A stretch of DNA of 64,000 nt from Latescibacteria bacterium UBA6620 (GCA_002433075.1 DJHM01000038.1:1-64000); one strand, 5' to 3'; counted from the stretch's first letter, positions 24,315 to 33,604 are shown. Notes: generated by a model from the letters alone, not told the origin. Made by a program: numbers and translations.

Positions 24315-25477
24315 CCTCGCTCGAACTCGCCGCCCTGGGGTTCCTTGTTATTTCGACACTCGCCTACGTGATCTCCGCAGTCCTGTTTCGCATTGGCCTG
24401 GGGCGGCTTCACGATCCGTCTGGCGCAGACACGCCCTTCGTCTCGGTCGTCATCGCCGCTCGCAACGAAGAGAGTTACATCGGCGCCTGCCTCGACTCCC
24501 TCGCTCGACAGACTTATCCCCAGGACCGCTACGAGGTCCTCGTCGTCGACGATGATTCTGACGATCGAACGTCCGAGGTCGCTGCCAGCTACTCGGTCGC
24601 GACCGTCGTCCGACCCGACCCACAGTTCAACGATCACGCCGCCAAGAAAAGACCGATGGCCACCGGCATCAGCCGTGCAAGAGGGGAACTGATCCTCACC
24701 ACAGACGCCGACTGTACCGTGCCAGAAACCTGGATCGAGGAAGTGACCAGGTGTTTCTTGCCAGAAATCGACGTCGTAATCGGGTTCTCGCAGATCAGAC
24801 AACCTCGGTCTCCCGGATCGGTGTGGGATCGCCTCCAGGCGCTCGACTTCCTCGCCCTCCTCACCGCAGCCGCTGGCGCAACCGGCCTGGGATCCGCCCT
24901 TGCTGCGACGGGTCAGAACTTTGCTTTCCGGAAGTCCCTCTTCAGACGCGTTGGAGGCTATGAAGAGGTCAAGCACCGTCCTTCCGGCGACGATGTTCTC
25001 CTGCTCCAACTGTTCAAACGAAGAGCGGGGGCCCGTGTGGGCTTCTGCCGTTCACCTGGCGGCTTCGCGACCACCTGGCGAACCGAGGCGATCGCCGGCT
25101 ATCTCCGACAGAGGAGAAGGTGGGCTTCAAACGCGACCGCCCAACTGAGACTCAATCCGCTTTTTTTCTCCTACATCGTCACTGTCTTCACAACGAATGC
25201 CCTGATCCCTGTCGCGCTCTGTCTGGGCCCGCCCCTGTTCCTGGCGGGTCTGGTGGCCGGCACCGTAAAACTCCTTGTCGATGCGCTCGTGCTTTCGGCA
25301 GGAGCTCACATCTTCGGCCGACGCGACCTGCTACGTCTTTTCCCAATGTGGACCCTGCTCCAGCCTGTTTATATCGTCCTCGTCGGATTGACGGGGTCCC
25401 TGTTCGGCTTTACGTGGAAGAATCGCCGGCACTCACATCGACCCTCCAGCACGGACCTGAACCATGCCACAGTGTGA
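24311..25477 (+). CDS. Membrane-bound family 2 glycosyltransferase (second copy)
   Basis: 388 residues from GTG 24311, overlapping the preceding stop as GTGA. It has the same plan as the GT2 at 22168: an N-terminal helix (LAALGFLVISTLAYVISAVL), VSVVIAARNEESYIGACLDS, VLVVDDDSDDRT, LTTDADCTVPETW, SGDDVLLLQLF, the QRRRW motif and C-terminal membrane helices. QRRRW is the processive-type acceptor motif, so this copy looks the more canonical. The two GT2s likely act in sequence on one membrane-linked product. Its C-terminus overlaps the next gene by 14 bases. Confidence 0.87.
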   Translation: MTSLELAALGFLVISTLAYVISAVLFRIGLGRLHDPSGADTPFVSVVIAARNEESYIGACLDSLARQTYPQDRYEVLVVDDDSDDRTSEVAASYSVATVVRPDPQFNDHAAKKRPMATGISRARGELILTTDADCTVPETWIEEVTRCFLPEIDVVIGFSQIRQPRSPGSVWDRLQALDFLALLTAAAGATGLGSALAATGQNFAFRKSLFRRVGGYEEVKHRPSGDDVLLLQLFKRRAGARVGFCRSPGGFATTWRTEAIAGYLRQRRRWASNATAQLRLNPLFFSYIVTVFTTNALIPVALCLGPPLFLAGLVAGTVKLLVDALVLSAGAHIFGRRDLLRLFPMWTLLQPVYIVLVGLTGSLFGFTWKNRRHSHRPSSTDLNHATV

Positions 25478-26426
25478 CTACACCGGACCCAGCGGGAACC
25501 AGTGCGCCATCGACGCCCAGGATGGGAAACCGCGTTGTATCTGGCACGATCACGAGGTCTCCAAACGCGACCTGGACGTCAAAGCCCATCTGGAGGAGTG
25601 CGCGAGAAACTTCCAGAGTTGCGAAGGGTATGAGCTCAACGGAGCGAACCTCGAAGATGCCTACATCATGGAACTCGATCTCTCCCACGCGAACCTCGAA
25701 CGGGCGTTCATTCGGGACGGGCACGCCTACGGCATCAACCTGACCGGCGCCCGACTACAGAAAGCCGACCTGCAGGATGCCACGCTCAGAGAAGCCGTGC
25801 TAGCCGACGCAGAACTACTCGGCACGAACCTCGATGGAGCCAGCCTCGACCGCGCTGACTTCGGTCAGGGCAGCGTCCTCCGGAACCATAAGCTCGCAGA
25901 CGAGCTCAGCCGTGATGGCGATGAGAGGGGAGCTATAACGAAGTATCAGGAGGCAGAAGAGATCTACCGCAACATCCGGCAGCGATTCGAAGCCGCCGGA
26001 AAAACCGACGTGGCAGGCCGGTTCTTCTACCTGGAGATGGTCAGCAAGCGCCGTCAGCTCCCCTACTTTTCCGTGAGCCGGTTCTGGTCCAAGCTCGTCG
26101 ATCTGATCTGCGGGTACGGGGAGGAACCCGTTCGGGTCGTCGGTGTTTCCGTGATGGTCATCCTGGCCTGCGCACTGTTGTTCTGCATTTCGGGGATCGG
26201 TCACGGCGACAACGAATACGCCTTCCACCTTACCAACACCCTCTGGGAGGATGTCGAGATCCTGGCGATCTCGATCTACTACAGCATCGTGACCTTCACC
26301 ACGCTCGGATACGGCGACATGGTCGCTTTCGGGTGGGGTAAAGGGGTCGCCGCACTCGAGGCCTTTGTGGGTGTCTTCCTGAATTCGATGTTCCTCCTCA
26401 CCTTCGCCAAGAAGATGGTTCGTTGA
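25464..26426 (+). CDS. Pentapeptide-repeat two-helix potassium channel protein
   Basis: 320 residues with an unusual domain order. Residues 1-30 form a Cys/His cluster (CDYTGPSGNQC...CIWHDH), possibly zinc-binding. Residues about 45-135 are pentapeptide repeats (GANLEDAYI, LSHANLERAF, LTGARLQKADLQDA, LDGASLDRADFG), which fold as a quadrilateral beta helix. A helical stretch follows. The C-terminus has two membrane helices around the pore filter TFTTLGYGDM, the K+-selective signature. It probably forms a tetrameric inner-membrane channel gated or positioned by the cytosolic repeats. It overlaps the GT2 before it and the peptidase after it. Confidence 0.85.
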   Translation: MPQCDYTGPSGNQCAIDAQDGKPRCIWHDHEVSKRDLDVKAHLEECARNFQSCEGYELNGANLEDAYIMELDLSHANLERAFIRDGHAYGINLTGARLQKADLQDATLREAVLADAELLGTNLDGASLDRADFGQGSVLRNHKLADELSRDGDERGAITKYQEAEEIYRNIRQRFEAAGKTDVAGRFFYLEMVSKRRQLPYFSVSRFWSKLVDLICGYGEEPVRVVGVSVMVILACALLFCISGIGHGDNEYAFHLTNTLWEDVEILAISIYYSIVTFTTLGYGDMVAFGWGKGVAALEAFVGVFLNSMFLLTFAKKMVR

Positions 26427-27562
26427 GACGCGTTCTCGCGTTGCTCATCCTGCTCGGTGTCGTCAACTCCGTTCGGTCGGAGCCGCACCGGCCGCGTGCG
26501 CGCGACGCCGGCGTCGTCATCGGCCGTCATCCGACCGGCCCCCTCAACGCGATCACCGACGTCCCGGGCGTGGCCGTGGGTCACGTGACCCTGATCGAAG
26601 GTTCGGGAGCGCTTGTCGTCGGAAAGGGCCCCGTTCGAACGGGGGTGACTGCCGTTGTGCCACACCCCGGTGACATCTACGCGGAACCCGTCTATGCCGC
26701 AGCACAGGTCATCAACGGATATGGAGACATGACCGGGCTGTCGTGGATTCAAGAGAGCGGTCGTCTCGAGTCGCCGATCATGCTGACCAACTCGATCAGC
26801 ATCGGGGCCGTCTACGAGGGCGTCCTCGACTACGCGCTCAAGCACGACCACGACCCGATGCCCGTCGTCGCGGAATGCTATGACGGGGGGCTCAACGACA
26901 TCAAAGGACGTCACGTCACGAGAGCACACGCGGTCCAGGCCATCCGCAGCGCAAAGACCGGGAAAATGGCGGAAGGCTCGGTCGGTGGCGGAACCGGAAT
27001 GCGATCCTACGGCTACAAGGCCGGCATCGGCACCTCGTCCCGCCAGGTAGAACTTTCGTCGGACGGCTACGCCTTTACGGTCGGCGTCCTCGTGAACGCA
27101 AACTTCGGACGCCGGGCCAACCTGACAATCGCCGGTGTGCCGATCGGTGCCCGTCTCCCAGACGCTTCGGACCCGCCCAAGCGCGACGGCTCAATCATCA
27201 TCGTTATCGCCACAGATGCCCCCCTACTCCCGATCCAGCTCAGAAACCTTTGCGGCCGAGCCGCATTCGGAATCGCGCGAACCGGTTCATCGTCTCGAAC
27301 CAGCAGCGGGGATTTTGCGATCGCTTTCTCGACTGCCAAGAGACACAAACAAGATGATTCGGTCATCGATCGATCCGAACACGTGCGACATGGCGAGCTA
27401 ACGCCACTCTACGAAGCCGTCTCCGAAGCCACGGAGGAGGCGATCCTCAACGCAATGTTCAAGGCGGATACGATGGTCGGTCAGGGAGACAGCGTGATGC
27501 CCGGTCTGCCGGTGGATCGCGTCAAGTCCATCCTCAAGGAACACGGAAGGCTGGCGGAATGA
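26423..27562 (+). CDS. P1 family (DmpA-type) aminopeptidase
   Basis: 379 residues from TTG 26423, which overlaps the previous stop. A hydrophobic N-terminus (VLALLILLGVVNS) looks like a signal peptide. Family features: LNAITDVPGVAVGHVTLIEG, VRTGVTAVVPH, EGSVGGGTGMRSYGYKAGIG, and the self-cleavage/nucleophile region ARTGSSSRTSSGD, where the bond before Ser is cut to make the active N-terminal nucleophile. Members hydrolyse D-amino-acid or beta-peptides. It is translated in overlap with the symporter that follows, so the two may handle peptide fragments together. Confidence 0.88.
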   Translation: MRRVLALLILLGVVNSVRSEPHRPRARDAGVVIGRHPTGPLNAITDVPGVAVGHVTLIEGSGALVVGKGPVRTGVTAVVPHPGDIYAEPVYAAAQVINGYGDMTGLSWIQESGRLESPIMLTNSISIGAVYEGVLDYALKHDHDPMPVVAECYDGGLNDIKGRHVTRAHAVQAIRSAKTGKMAEGSVGGGTGMRSYGYKAGIGTSSRQVELSSDGYAFTVGVLVNANFGRRANLTIAGVPIGARLPDASDPPKRDGSIIIVIATDAPLLPIQLRNLCGRAAFGIARTGSSSRTSSGDFAIAFSTAKRHKQDDSVIDRSEHVRHGELTPLYEAVSEATEEAILNAMFKADTMVGQGDSVMPGLPVDRVKSILKEHGRLAE

Positions 27563-29016
27563 CGACGTCGGTGATCATCGGGCTCATTGCCTACGTCGGC
27601 GTCACCCTCGGTATCGGCATCTATGCGGGCCGCCGAGTCAAAGACGCCTCCGACTTCCTGGTCGCCGGCCGCCGGCTCGGGACCGTCCTGGCCACAGGCA
27701 CCCTCGCAGCCACCTGGTTCGGAGGAGGCATCGTGGTCGGCGCCTCGAGTGAAGCCTATAAACACGGGTTCCTGGGCGTCATCGCCGACCCGTTCGGCGC
27801 CGCACTGTGTCTGATCCTGGCCGGTCTTTTCTACGTTCGCACGATGCGCCGAATGGGCCTGACCACCATCGCCTCCTTCTTCGAAGTACGGTTCGGTCGA
27901 ACGGCCAGCCTCATCGCGGCTGCGTGCACGATTCCGGCCTACGTTGGATGGGTCGCCTCCCTCATGGTCGCCTTCGGGCGTGTCATCCAGACCGTCGGCG
28001 GCATCGATCCCGATCTGGGAATCTGGATCGGCGCGATCATCGTGCTCGTATACACGACGGTCGGAGGCATGTGGGCCGTGACCCTCACGGATTTCGTTCA
28101 GGTTCTCGTCCTCGTCCTCGGGCTTGTCTGGATCACACCCACGCTACTTTCGGAAATGGGAGGCTGGTCGACGCTCCGACCTCAGATGCCCGATCGTATG
28201 TTCCATCTGTATCCGCACGGCGGCGATACGATCGCGTGGTTCAACTATGCTCGCGACTGGCTCGTCATCGGCCTCGGGAATCTGGCCGGCCAGGATCTCA
28301 TTCAGCGTACCCTGTCCAGCCGTGATGAGACCGTCGCCCAGAACAGCGCCTATCTCTCAGCCGCGCTCTACCTGACCGTCGGCCTGTTGCCCGTCTTCCT
28401 TGGTATCGCGGCAACCGTCGTGCTCCCGGACCTGGGGAACCCGGATCTCGTCATGATGGAACTCGGGCGGCTGTATCTACCACCGCTGGCGCTTGCGGTT
28501 TTCATGGGAGCGCTTGTATCCGCCCTGCTCAGCAGCGCCGATAGTGCTCTGCTCGCACCGGCCAGTGTCATCAGCTGGGACATCCTGAAGGCCGTGCGTC
28601 CTGACGTCGACGAGCGTACCGTGCTCCGCGCCTCACGTTGGTGTGTTCTCGTACTGGGTGCAGTGTCCGTCTACCTGGCGTTCGCGCACAACACTATCTA
28701 CTCGCTGATGGTCGATTCCTGGTCCATCCTTCTCGCCACGTTGTTCGTTCCACTGACGGCCGGAATCTGGTGGCCTCGCGCAAACACACGGGGCTGTAAG
28801 GCTTCAATGATTGCAGGATTTCTCGCTTACCTGATCCTTGGGGAGTGGCTACCCGGCTTGCCGGCCGATCTGTTGGCCGTACCCATAGCCACCATTGCCC
28901 TAGGTTTCTTTTCATTGAGCGGGCCGTCTCCGCTCCCCCTCCGCACCCAAAATGGCTCTCCGCTGGGCCCCTGCCCCAGGATCGGTCTTCATTTCAGGAT
29001 GCAAAATCGAGGATAA
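27559..29016 (+). CDS. Sodium/solute symporter (SSS family)
   Basis: 485 residues, about 12-13 membrane helices, ATGA overlap with the peptidase gene. Seen: IGIYAGRRVKDASDFLVAGR (the SSS start), ATWFGGGIVVGASSEAYKHG, GLTTIASFFEVRFG, VYTTVGGMWAVTLTDFVQVL and SALLSSADSALLAPASV, the Ser-rich Na2-site helix. It imports a solute with Na+; the substrate (amino acid, sugar or other) cannot be read. The last 30 residues (PSPLPLRTQNGSPLG onward) are atypical and may reflect a late frameshift, though the membrane part is whole. Confidence 0.9.
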   Translation: MTTSVIIGLIAYVGVTLGIGIYAGRRVKDASDFLVAGRRLGTVLATGTLAATWFGGGIVVGASSEAYKHGFLGVIADPFGAALCLILAGLFYVRTMRRMGLTTIASFFEVRFGRTASLIAAACTIPAYVGWVASLMVAFGRVIQTVGGIDPDLGIWIGAIIVLVYTTVGGMWAVTLTDFVQVLVLVLGLVWITPTLLSEMGGWSTLRPQMPDRMFHLYPHGGDTIAWFNYARDWLVIGLGNLAGQDLIQRTLSSRDETVAQNSAYLSAALYLTVGLLPVFLGIAATVVLPDLGNPDLVMMELGRLYLPPLALAVFMGALVSALLSSADSALLAPASVISWDILKAVRPDVDERTVLRASRWCVLVLGAVSVYLAFAHNTIYSLMVDSWSILLATLFVPLTAGIWWPRANTRGCKASMIAGFLAYLILGEWLPGLPADLLAVPIATIALGFFSLSGPSPLPLRTQNGSPLGPCPRIGLHFRMQNRG

Positions 29017-29183
29017 ATTTCGCTTTGTGGTTCCATTCCAACTCTTTATATCATTTGTTTGTAAGAGGTTAGGGTTCGCAGGCGACATGTTGCCGATCGG
29101 TTTTCGGCACAGAGTGAGCGTTCGCGCACCAGCCACAAGAAATCCCCTATCAGTTTGTTTTGTAAGGCTTTGTCGTAACCCCA

Positions 29184-29202
29184 CACCCACTTCCCGTGGG
29201 TG
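29184..29202. repeat. 7-bp hairpin in the leader of the kinase-like gene
   Basis: CACCCAC and GTGGGTG flank a 5-base loop, ending 20 bases before ATG 29223. It could end the symporter transcript (no T tract follows) or mask the ribosome-binding site of the next gene. The 206-base gap between the two genes holds nothing else recognisable. Confidence 0.35.
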
Positions 29203-29222
29203 AAGCCGGGAACGATAAATTC

Positions 29223-30728
29223 ATGTCGGACGCTAGAGACAAACTGAGCGCGGCGATTGCCGCGAAAAAATCAGGCCCCGCTTCCAAGCCTTCGGCACCC
29301 AAGAAAGCCAAGGCGACAGCAGTATCCTCTTCGCCCGCGCCCCCCGCACGAACTTCCAGACCAAAAGCCGAAAAAGAAAAAGCCAAGAAGAAGAGTGGAG
29401 GAGGAGGCAATCTGCTTGGCAACGCACTCGGTAAGCTCGCAAAGAACTTCGTGGAAGGGCTCAAGGACGCGACCGGTGAGATCAGCCCCAAGCAACTGAT
29501 CGAGTCTGCGCGGGACGGCATATCCAACCTTCAGCCTGGTGAAAAAGAAGGCGGTATCGATGAGGCTCCTGTGCCCACCTCCGAATCCCCCCTGAAGAGC
29601 CCGCTGCTTCACGCGACGTCGGCGTCTCCGCCGAAAGCTCCCCTGCAGATTCGGCAAACGGTGCCCCCGCGGGGGATGAAGCGTCCGGCGACTGGTCACC
29701 CGCCAAGGTCCAGCGCGCCCCCAAGAAGCGAGCAAAGAAAGAAGCTGCCCAAGAGGCCCCTGCTTCAGAGCACACAGAGGATGTAGAGTCTCCCGTGGAA
29801 GGTGAGGTCGAGGCAGCCGAAGCCGAGGCACCTGCCGCTTCCGACACTCCCGGAGAGGAGGCAACTCAGGAGGCCGCGGTAGCCGACGAAGGCCCGACGC
29901 TCGAGGATGTCGACACCCCGTCCTATTCACCCGCCAAGGTGCAACGAGCAAACAGGCGCACGCCCAAGAAGGACAAGGAGGAAGAGCCAGCTCCCGCTAA
30001 CGAAGACGAAATCGAAGCTGTCGAATCCGCTGAAGCGGAAGCCCCTGAACCAGAACCCTCGAATGGCAAGCGCGCATCCAAGAAACGTCCCAAGCGATCC
30101 AGAGCGCCACAGGCCAACGTATCACCCGAGGAGCAGAAGATTCGTGGGTTCCAAGCCCTCCATACTCTATTGAACAACGAAATATGGGCGCCCATCGCCG
30201 TCGACAGTCAGGCCAAACCGAGTTCCATTTTCGCCCCCCGGCAACACTTCGATAAACAATGGGCGACGCCTGAATTCCGGGAAAGCCCCTACTGCCGTGT
30301 TCGAATCCACCCTCACACGGGGTGACGACGCGGGAGTCCCCCTGGAATGGACGCTCGCTCGTTTCAGAGTGGGCAGTGAGTCATTCTTCATCGGTGTTGC
30401 GCGAGACCTGTCGGATCGTAGAGCCGCAGAGCGGCAACGATATGAAGCAGAGCAGATGCAGACGCTCCTCGAGATCGCGGGAGGTGCGGCCCACGAAATA
30501 AACCAACCCCTGACAGCCATCCTCGGCTACGGGGAAATGGCCCTCGCGCAGCTCGAGGAGAGCGACGGGATGCACGGCCACCTCAAGCACATCGCGGAAG
30601 CCGCGCTGAGAATCACGGAGATTGTAAAGAGGATGCAGGCTCTGCACGAATACCGTACTCGCCCTTACGCAAACGGTCAGCGCATTGTCGACTTTCGTTC
30701 GGAAGACGAACGAAGACGGGAAGAGTGA
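29223..30728 (+). pseudogene. Ala/Pro/Lys-rich protein with PAS and His-kinase dimerisation domain, frameshifted and truncated
   Basis: ATG 29223 opens a long charged low-complexity region (MSDARDKLSAAIAAKKS; LLGNALGKLAKNFVEGLKDA). A C6 run at 29587-29592 seems one base short. In the shifted frame the sequence continues EEPAASRDV, SGDWSPAKVQRAPKKRAKKE and onward, joining EGEVEAAEAEAP, with a second SPAKVQRA copy later. A second shift near 30240-30290 leads into a PAS-like core and IAGGAAHEINQPLTAILGYG, the H box of a sensor kinase with its phospho-His. The gene stops at 30728 without an ATPase domain. So it is broken twice and lacks the catalytic half. No partner is adjacent. Confidence 0.6.
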
Positions 30729-30737
30729 GGCTCGTCC

Positions 30738-31499
30738 TTAGCCGTCAGATCGCTGACGGTTGATCAGACTCGCCGCATAACCTGCACCGAATCCGTTGTC
30801 GATATTGACCACGGTCACACCGGAACTGCAACTGTTCAACATCCCCAGCAACGCCGCCAGCCCACCAAAGCTCGCACCATACCCCACACTCGTGGGAACC
30901 GCTATGACCGGGGCATCCACGAGTCCTCCGACGACACTCGGTAGAGCGCCCTCCATTCCTGCCACCACGATCACCACCGAGGCCCCCAGGAGCCACTCCC
31001 GGTAAGCCAACAGACGGTGAATGCCGGCCACCCCCACATCGAAAACGCGTTCCACCTCGTTTCCCATCACCGTTGCCGTGACCGCCGCCTCTTCTGCAAC
31101 AGGCAGGTCCGATGTCCCCGCCGACACGACCGCGATCCATCCCCTCGTTTTAGGGGGTTCCGTATCGGGATGTATGCGATGGGCGGTCCGGGCAAGGCGG
31201 TTGTGTTCAACCTCCGGAAGCGCCGCCGTGAGTGCCTGCCGGGTCTCTTCATTGACGCGTGTGGCCAGAAGAGTACTCGAGGGGATAATGCGGCGTGCAA
31301 TTTCCACCACGTGGTCGCTCTGTTTCCCCTGGCAGAAAATCACCTCCGGGAACCCCTTTCTAATCTCCCGATGGTGGTCGACGTGGGCGAAACCAAGGTC
31401 TTCGAAGGGCAAGTTCGCGAGGGCGCCCACGGCATCGTCGACCGCCAAAGCCCCCTCTCGAACCTGTTCCAGGAGCCGGGCGATCTGGTTCGCGTTCAC
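30738..31499 (-). CDS. larB: LarB-type nickel-pincer cofactor synthase (PurE-like)
   Basis: 253 residues with the NCAIR-mutase-like domain in the C-terminal half: AVVSAGTSDLPVAEEAAVTA, VFDVGVAGIHRLLA, VVIVVAGMEGALPSVVGGLV and IAVPTSVGYGASFGGLAALLG. The N-terminal half includes FPEVIFCQGKQSDHVVEIAR. LarB carboxylates and hydrolyses nicotinic acid adenine dinucleotide, the first step toward the nickel pincer nucleotide used by lactate racemase and other isomerases. No larC or larE is in the window, so they must be elsewhere or the protein serves another role. Its GTG/ATG overlaps the dusB stop by four bases. Confidence 0.88.
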   Translation of the reverse strand: MNANQIARLLEQVREGALAVDDAVGALANLPFEDLGFAHVDHHREIRKGFPEVIFCQGKQSDHVVEIARRIIPSSTLLATRVNEETRQALTAALPEVEHNRLARTAHRIHPDTEPPKTRGWIAVVSAGTSDLPVAEEAAVTATVMGNEVERVFDVGVAGIHRLLAYREWLLGASVVIVVAGMEGALPSVVGGLVDAPVIAVPTSVGYGASFGGLAALLGMLNSCSSGVTVVNIDNGFGAGYAASLINRQRSDG

Positions 31500-32617
31500 G
31501 TCCGCCCCCCCCGCTCACCTGGGTCCTCGGCCACTAGATCCCCTTCTGTCCTGGCCACGTGTCTCAATATTCGCTCCACCTCTTCGGGCTCCCCTTCTGT
31601 CAGCAGTGATCGCCTCAAGGGAACCGCGCTTTCGATTCCTTTAACATAGGCGGCCAGATGATTCCTCAACTCGTAGACTCCCTTTGCCCGACCCTTCAGG
31701 TCGACCGACCGCCAGAGGTGGTCGATGGCCACCTCCATTCGCTCCCCGATCGTCGGGGGATCGATTTCGGGCATTCCGGACAGGCGTCTTTCGATCCTGC
31801 CGAACAACCACGGATTGCCGATGGCCCACCGACCGACCATCACCAGGTCGCAGCCCGTCTCCTCGACCATACGCTCCGCATCATCTGAACTACGAACATC
31901 TCCGTTCCCCGCGACGGGTACGCCCACGGCCTCTTTGACGCGCCGAATCACATCCCAGTCCGCGCGGCCCTTGAATCTGGACGCCCGAGATCTTCCGTGA
32001 ACGGCAATGGCGGCCGCACCCGCATCTTCGACGACTCTGGCCACCTCCGGAGCGTTTTCTTCTCGATCCCACCCGCTGCGGATCTTTACCGTAATGGGAG
32101 TGGAGACAGCCTCAAACATGGCCGAGACGATCTCTCCGAGCTTTTCGGGTTCCCGCATCAGAGCCGCGCCGGCATTTCGGTTGACGATCTTCTTGACGGG
32201 GCACCCACAATTGATGTCGATAAGGTCCGGCTCGCGTTCGGCCACAACCGCCGCCCCGGCCGCCATCACATCGGGATCCGAACCGAACACCTGAACCGAG
32301 ATGGGCGCTTCATCCGGCCTGAAGTCGAGGTATTCACTCGAACGCTCTCCTCCGTGAACAAGACCGCGGGCGCTCACCATCTCCGTCACGGCCAGACTCG
32401 CCCCCTGTTCGCGGCACAAGGTCCTGAACGATCGATCGGTCACCCCGGCTAATGGAGCCAGCACCGTACGACCCGTCAATTCCACACCACCGATGCGCAC
32501 CCCCGAACTCCGATCGTCAGTCTCCGGAATAAGAAAAGCGCGCGACGAATGCCGCGCGCTCTCGTCCGCCTGGACGACGGGCTCGTTCAGTTGGGCGTGA
32601 TCAACCATCGCTTCCAT
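31496..32617 (-). CDS. dusB: tRNA-dihydrouridine synthase (Dus family)
   Basis: 373 residues. A TIM-barrel flavoenzyme that reduces specific uridines in tRNA. Seen: LAPLAGVTDRSFRTLCRE, VTEMVSARGL, the FMN/catalytic segment DINCGCPVKKIVNRNAGAAL with the active-site Cys, ITVKIRSGW, AIAVHGRSR and VMVGRWAIGNPWLF. The first 40 residues (before SGVRIGGVEL) are not conserved, so a later start is possible. Its start lies inside the end of a 42-codon small gene (32587-32715) with a strong ribosome-binding site, suggesting coupled translation. The dusB assignment among Dus subfamilies is probable, not certain. Confidence 0.87.
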   Translation of the reverse strand: MEAMVDHAQLNEPVVQADESARHSSRAFLIPETDDRSSGVRIGGVELTGRTVLAPLAGVTDRSFRTLCREQGASLAVTEMVSARGLVHGGERSSEYLDFRPDEAPISVQVFGSDPDVMAAGAAVVAEREPDLIDINCGCPVKKIVNRNAGAALMREPEKLGEIVSAMFEAVSTPITVKIRSGWDREENAPEVARVVEDAGAAAIAVHGRSRASRFKGRADWDVIRRVKEAVGVPVAGNGDVRSSDDAERMVEETGCDLVMVGRWAIGNPWLFGRIERRLSGMPEIDPPTIGERMEVAIDHLWRSVDLKGRAKGVYELRNHLAAYVKGIESAVPLRRSLLTEGEPEEVERILRHVARTEGDLVAEDPGERGGRT

Positions 32618-32715
32618 TGCCCCATGACGTGAAACTGATGCTGAATCCTGTGATACCTCGACAACATCTCGATGATTTTCAGACGCAGAGCCATCTTGCG
32701 AAGGTCTTCGGACAC
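32587..32715 (-). CDS. Small basic protein of 42 residues upstream of dusB
   Basis: GTG 32715 has GGGAGGA at ideal spacing. The frame reads MSEDLRKMALRLKIIEMLSR, then YHRIQHQFHVMGQWKRWLIT and a short end at TGA 32589-32587. It is helical, basic and His/Trp-rich toward the C-terminus, and overlaps the dusB start by 31 bases in another frame. It may be a true small protein or a leader whose translation exposes the dusB start. No family is recognised. Confidence 0.5.
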   Translation of the reverse strand: MSEDLRKMALRLKIIEMLSRYHRIQHQFHVMGQWKRWLITPN

Positions 32716-32782
32716 GGTATCCTCCCGGGATCGTGTGACGTGTTAATTTTAGCCACGGTCACGGATGAAGTCAATCCGCCCT

Positions 32783-32810
32783 TTGCACTTCTGGATGGCG
32801 CGTCTATATT
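32783..32810 (+). promoter_or_regulatory. Sigma70-like promoter for the HpcH/HpaI aldolase gene
   Basis: TTGCAC (32783-32788) and TATATT (32805-32810) are separated by 16 bases. The start ATG at 32846 is 35 bases past the -10 box and has AGGAGG. Hexamers match consensus at 4-5 of 6 positions. Confidence 0.5.
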
Positions 32811-32845
32811 GGCGCCCTTCCGTTTCGAACCCAACAGGAGGTGGT

Positions 32846-33604
32846 ATGCCGAACAAACTCCAATCCGCGTTTTCCGAGGGGCAGGTTGCTCTCGGTCCCT
32901 TCGTCAACCTGGCCTCCGGGGCTCTGATCGAGATTGCGGCTTACTCCGGATTCGACTTCGTCATCATCGACACCGAACACGGTCCCCTCGACATCCCAGT
33001 CGCCGAGGATCTCTGTCGGATTGCCAAGAGTGCGGGGATCACGCCCATCGTCCGGGTTCGTGAGAACGACCCGCCCCAGATCCTGCGCGCGCTCGACATT
33101 GGTGCGGATGGGGTCCAAGTGCCCCAGATCTGCACTCGGGCAGATGCGGAGGCCGTGGCTCACGCGGCCAAATACGCGCCCCTCGGGATGCGGGGCGTAT
33201 CCCCCTACACCCGCGCTGCCCGATACTTCGCCGATGGAGCCGCCATCTTCGAGCGTCTCAACGAAAATCAGATGATCATCGTTCACATCGAAGGCGTCGA
33301 AGGCCTTGAAAACCTGAGTGAAATCATCCAGGTCCAGGGGCTGGACGTCATCTTCCTCGGGCCCTACGACCTCTCCCAATCACTCGGCATCCCGGGACAG
33401 GTCGACGATCCACGTGTCGTGGACCGCATGCGTGAGGCTTCTGCCGAAATCAATGCAGCCGGGTTGACGGTTGGTACCTTCGCGGGCACGCCCGAGGCGG
33501 CAAGGCGGTGGATCGACGCGGGTGTTCGTTATATTTCCCTGTCCGTCGATACTGGAATCTACCTGGAAGGCTGTCGACGGATGATTTCAGAAACGAGGGG
33601 ATAA
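32846..33604 (+). CDS. HpcH/HpaI-family class II aldolase
   Basis: 252 residues from ATG 32846, with a perfect AGGAGG 5-6 bases upstream. A TIM-barrel metal-dependent aldolase of the 2-keto-3-deoxy-acid type: GPFVNLASGALIEIAAYSGF, FVIIDTEHGPLD, IVRVRENDPPQILRALDIGA, GVQVPQICTRADAEA, RGVSPYTRAARYF, MIIVHIEGVEGLEN (metal-binding Glu) and VIFLGPYDLSQSLGIPGQ (metal-binding Asp). It cleaves pyruvate- or ketoacid-derived aldol adducts. The substrate is unknown. A purine-rich sequence follows the stop, and the next gene is convergent. Confidence 0.9.
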   Translation: MPNKLQSAFSEGQVALGPFVNLASGALIEIAAYSGFDFVIIDTEHGPLDIPVAEDLCRIAKSAGITPIVRVRENDPPQILRALDIGADGVQVPQICTRADAEAVAHAAKYAPLGMRGVSPYTRAARYFADGAAIFERLNENQMIIVHIEGVEGLENLSEIIQVQGLDVIFLGPYDLSQSLGIPGQVDDPRVVDRMREASAEINAAGLTVGTFAGTPEAARRWIDAGVRYISLSVDTGIYLEGCRRMISETRG

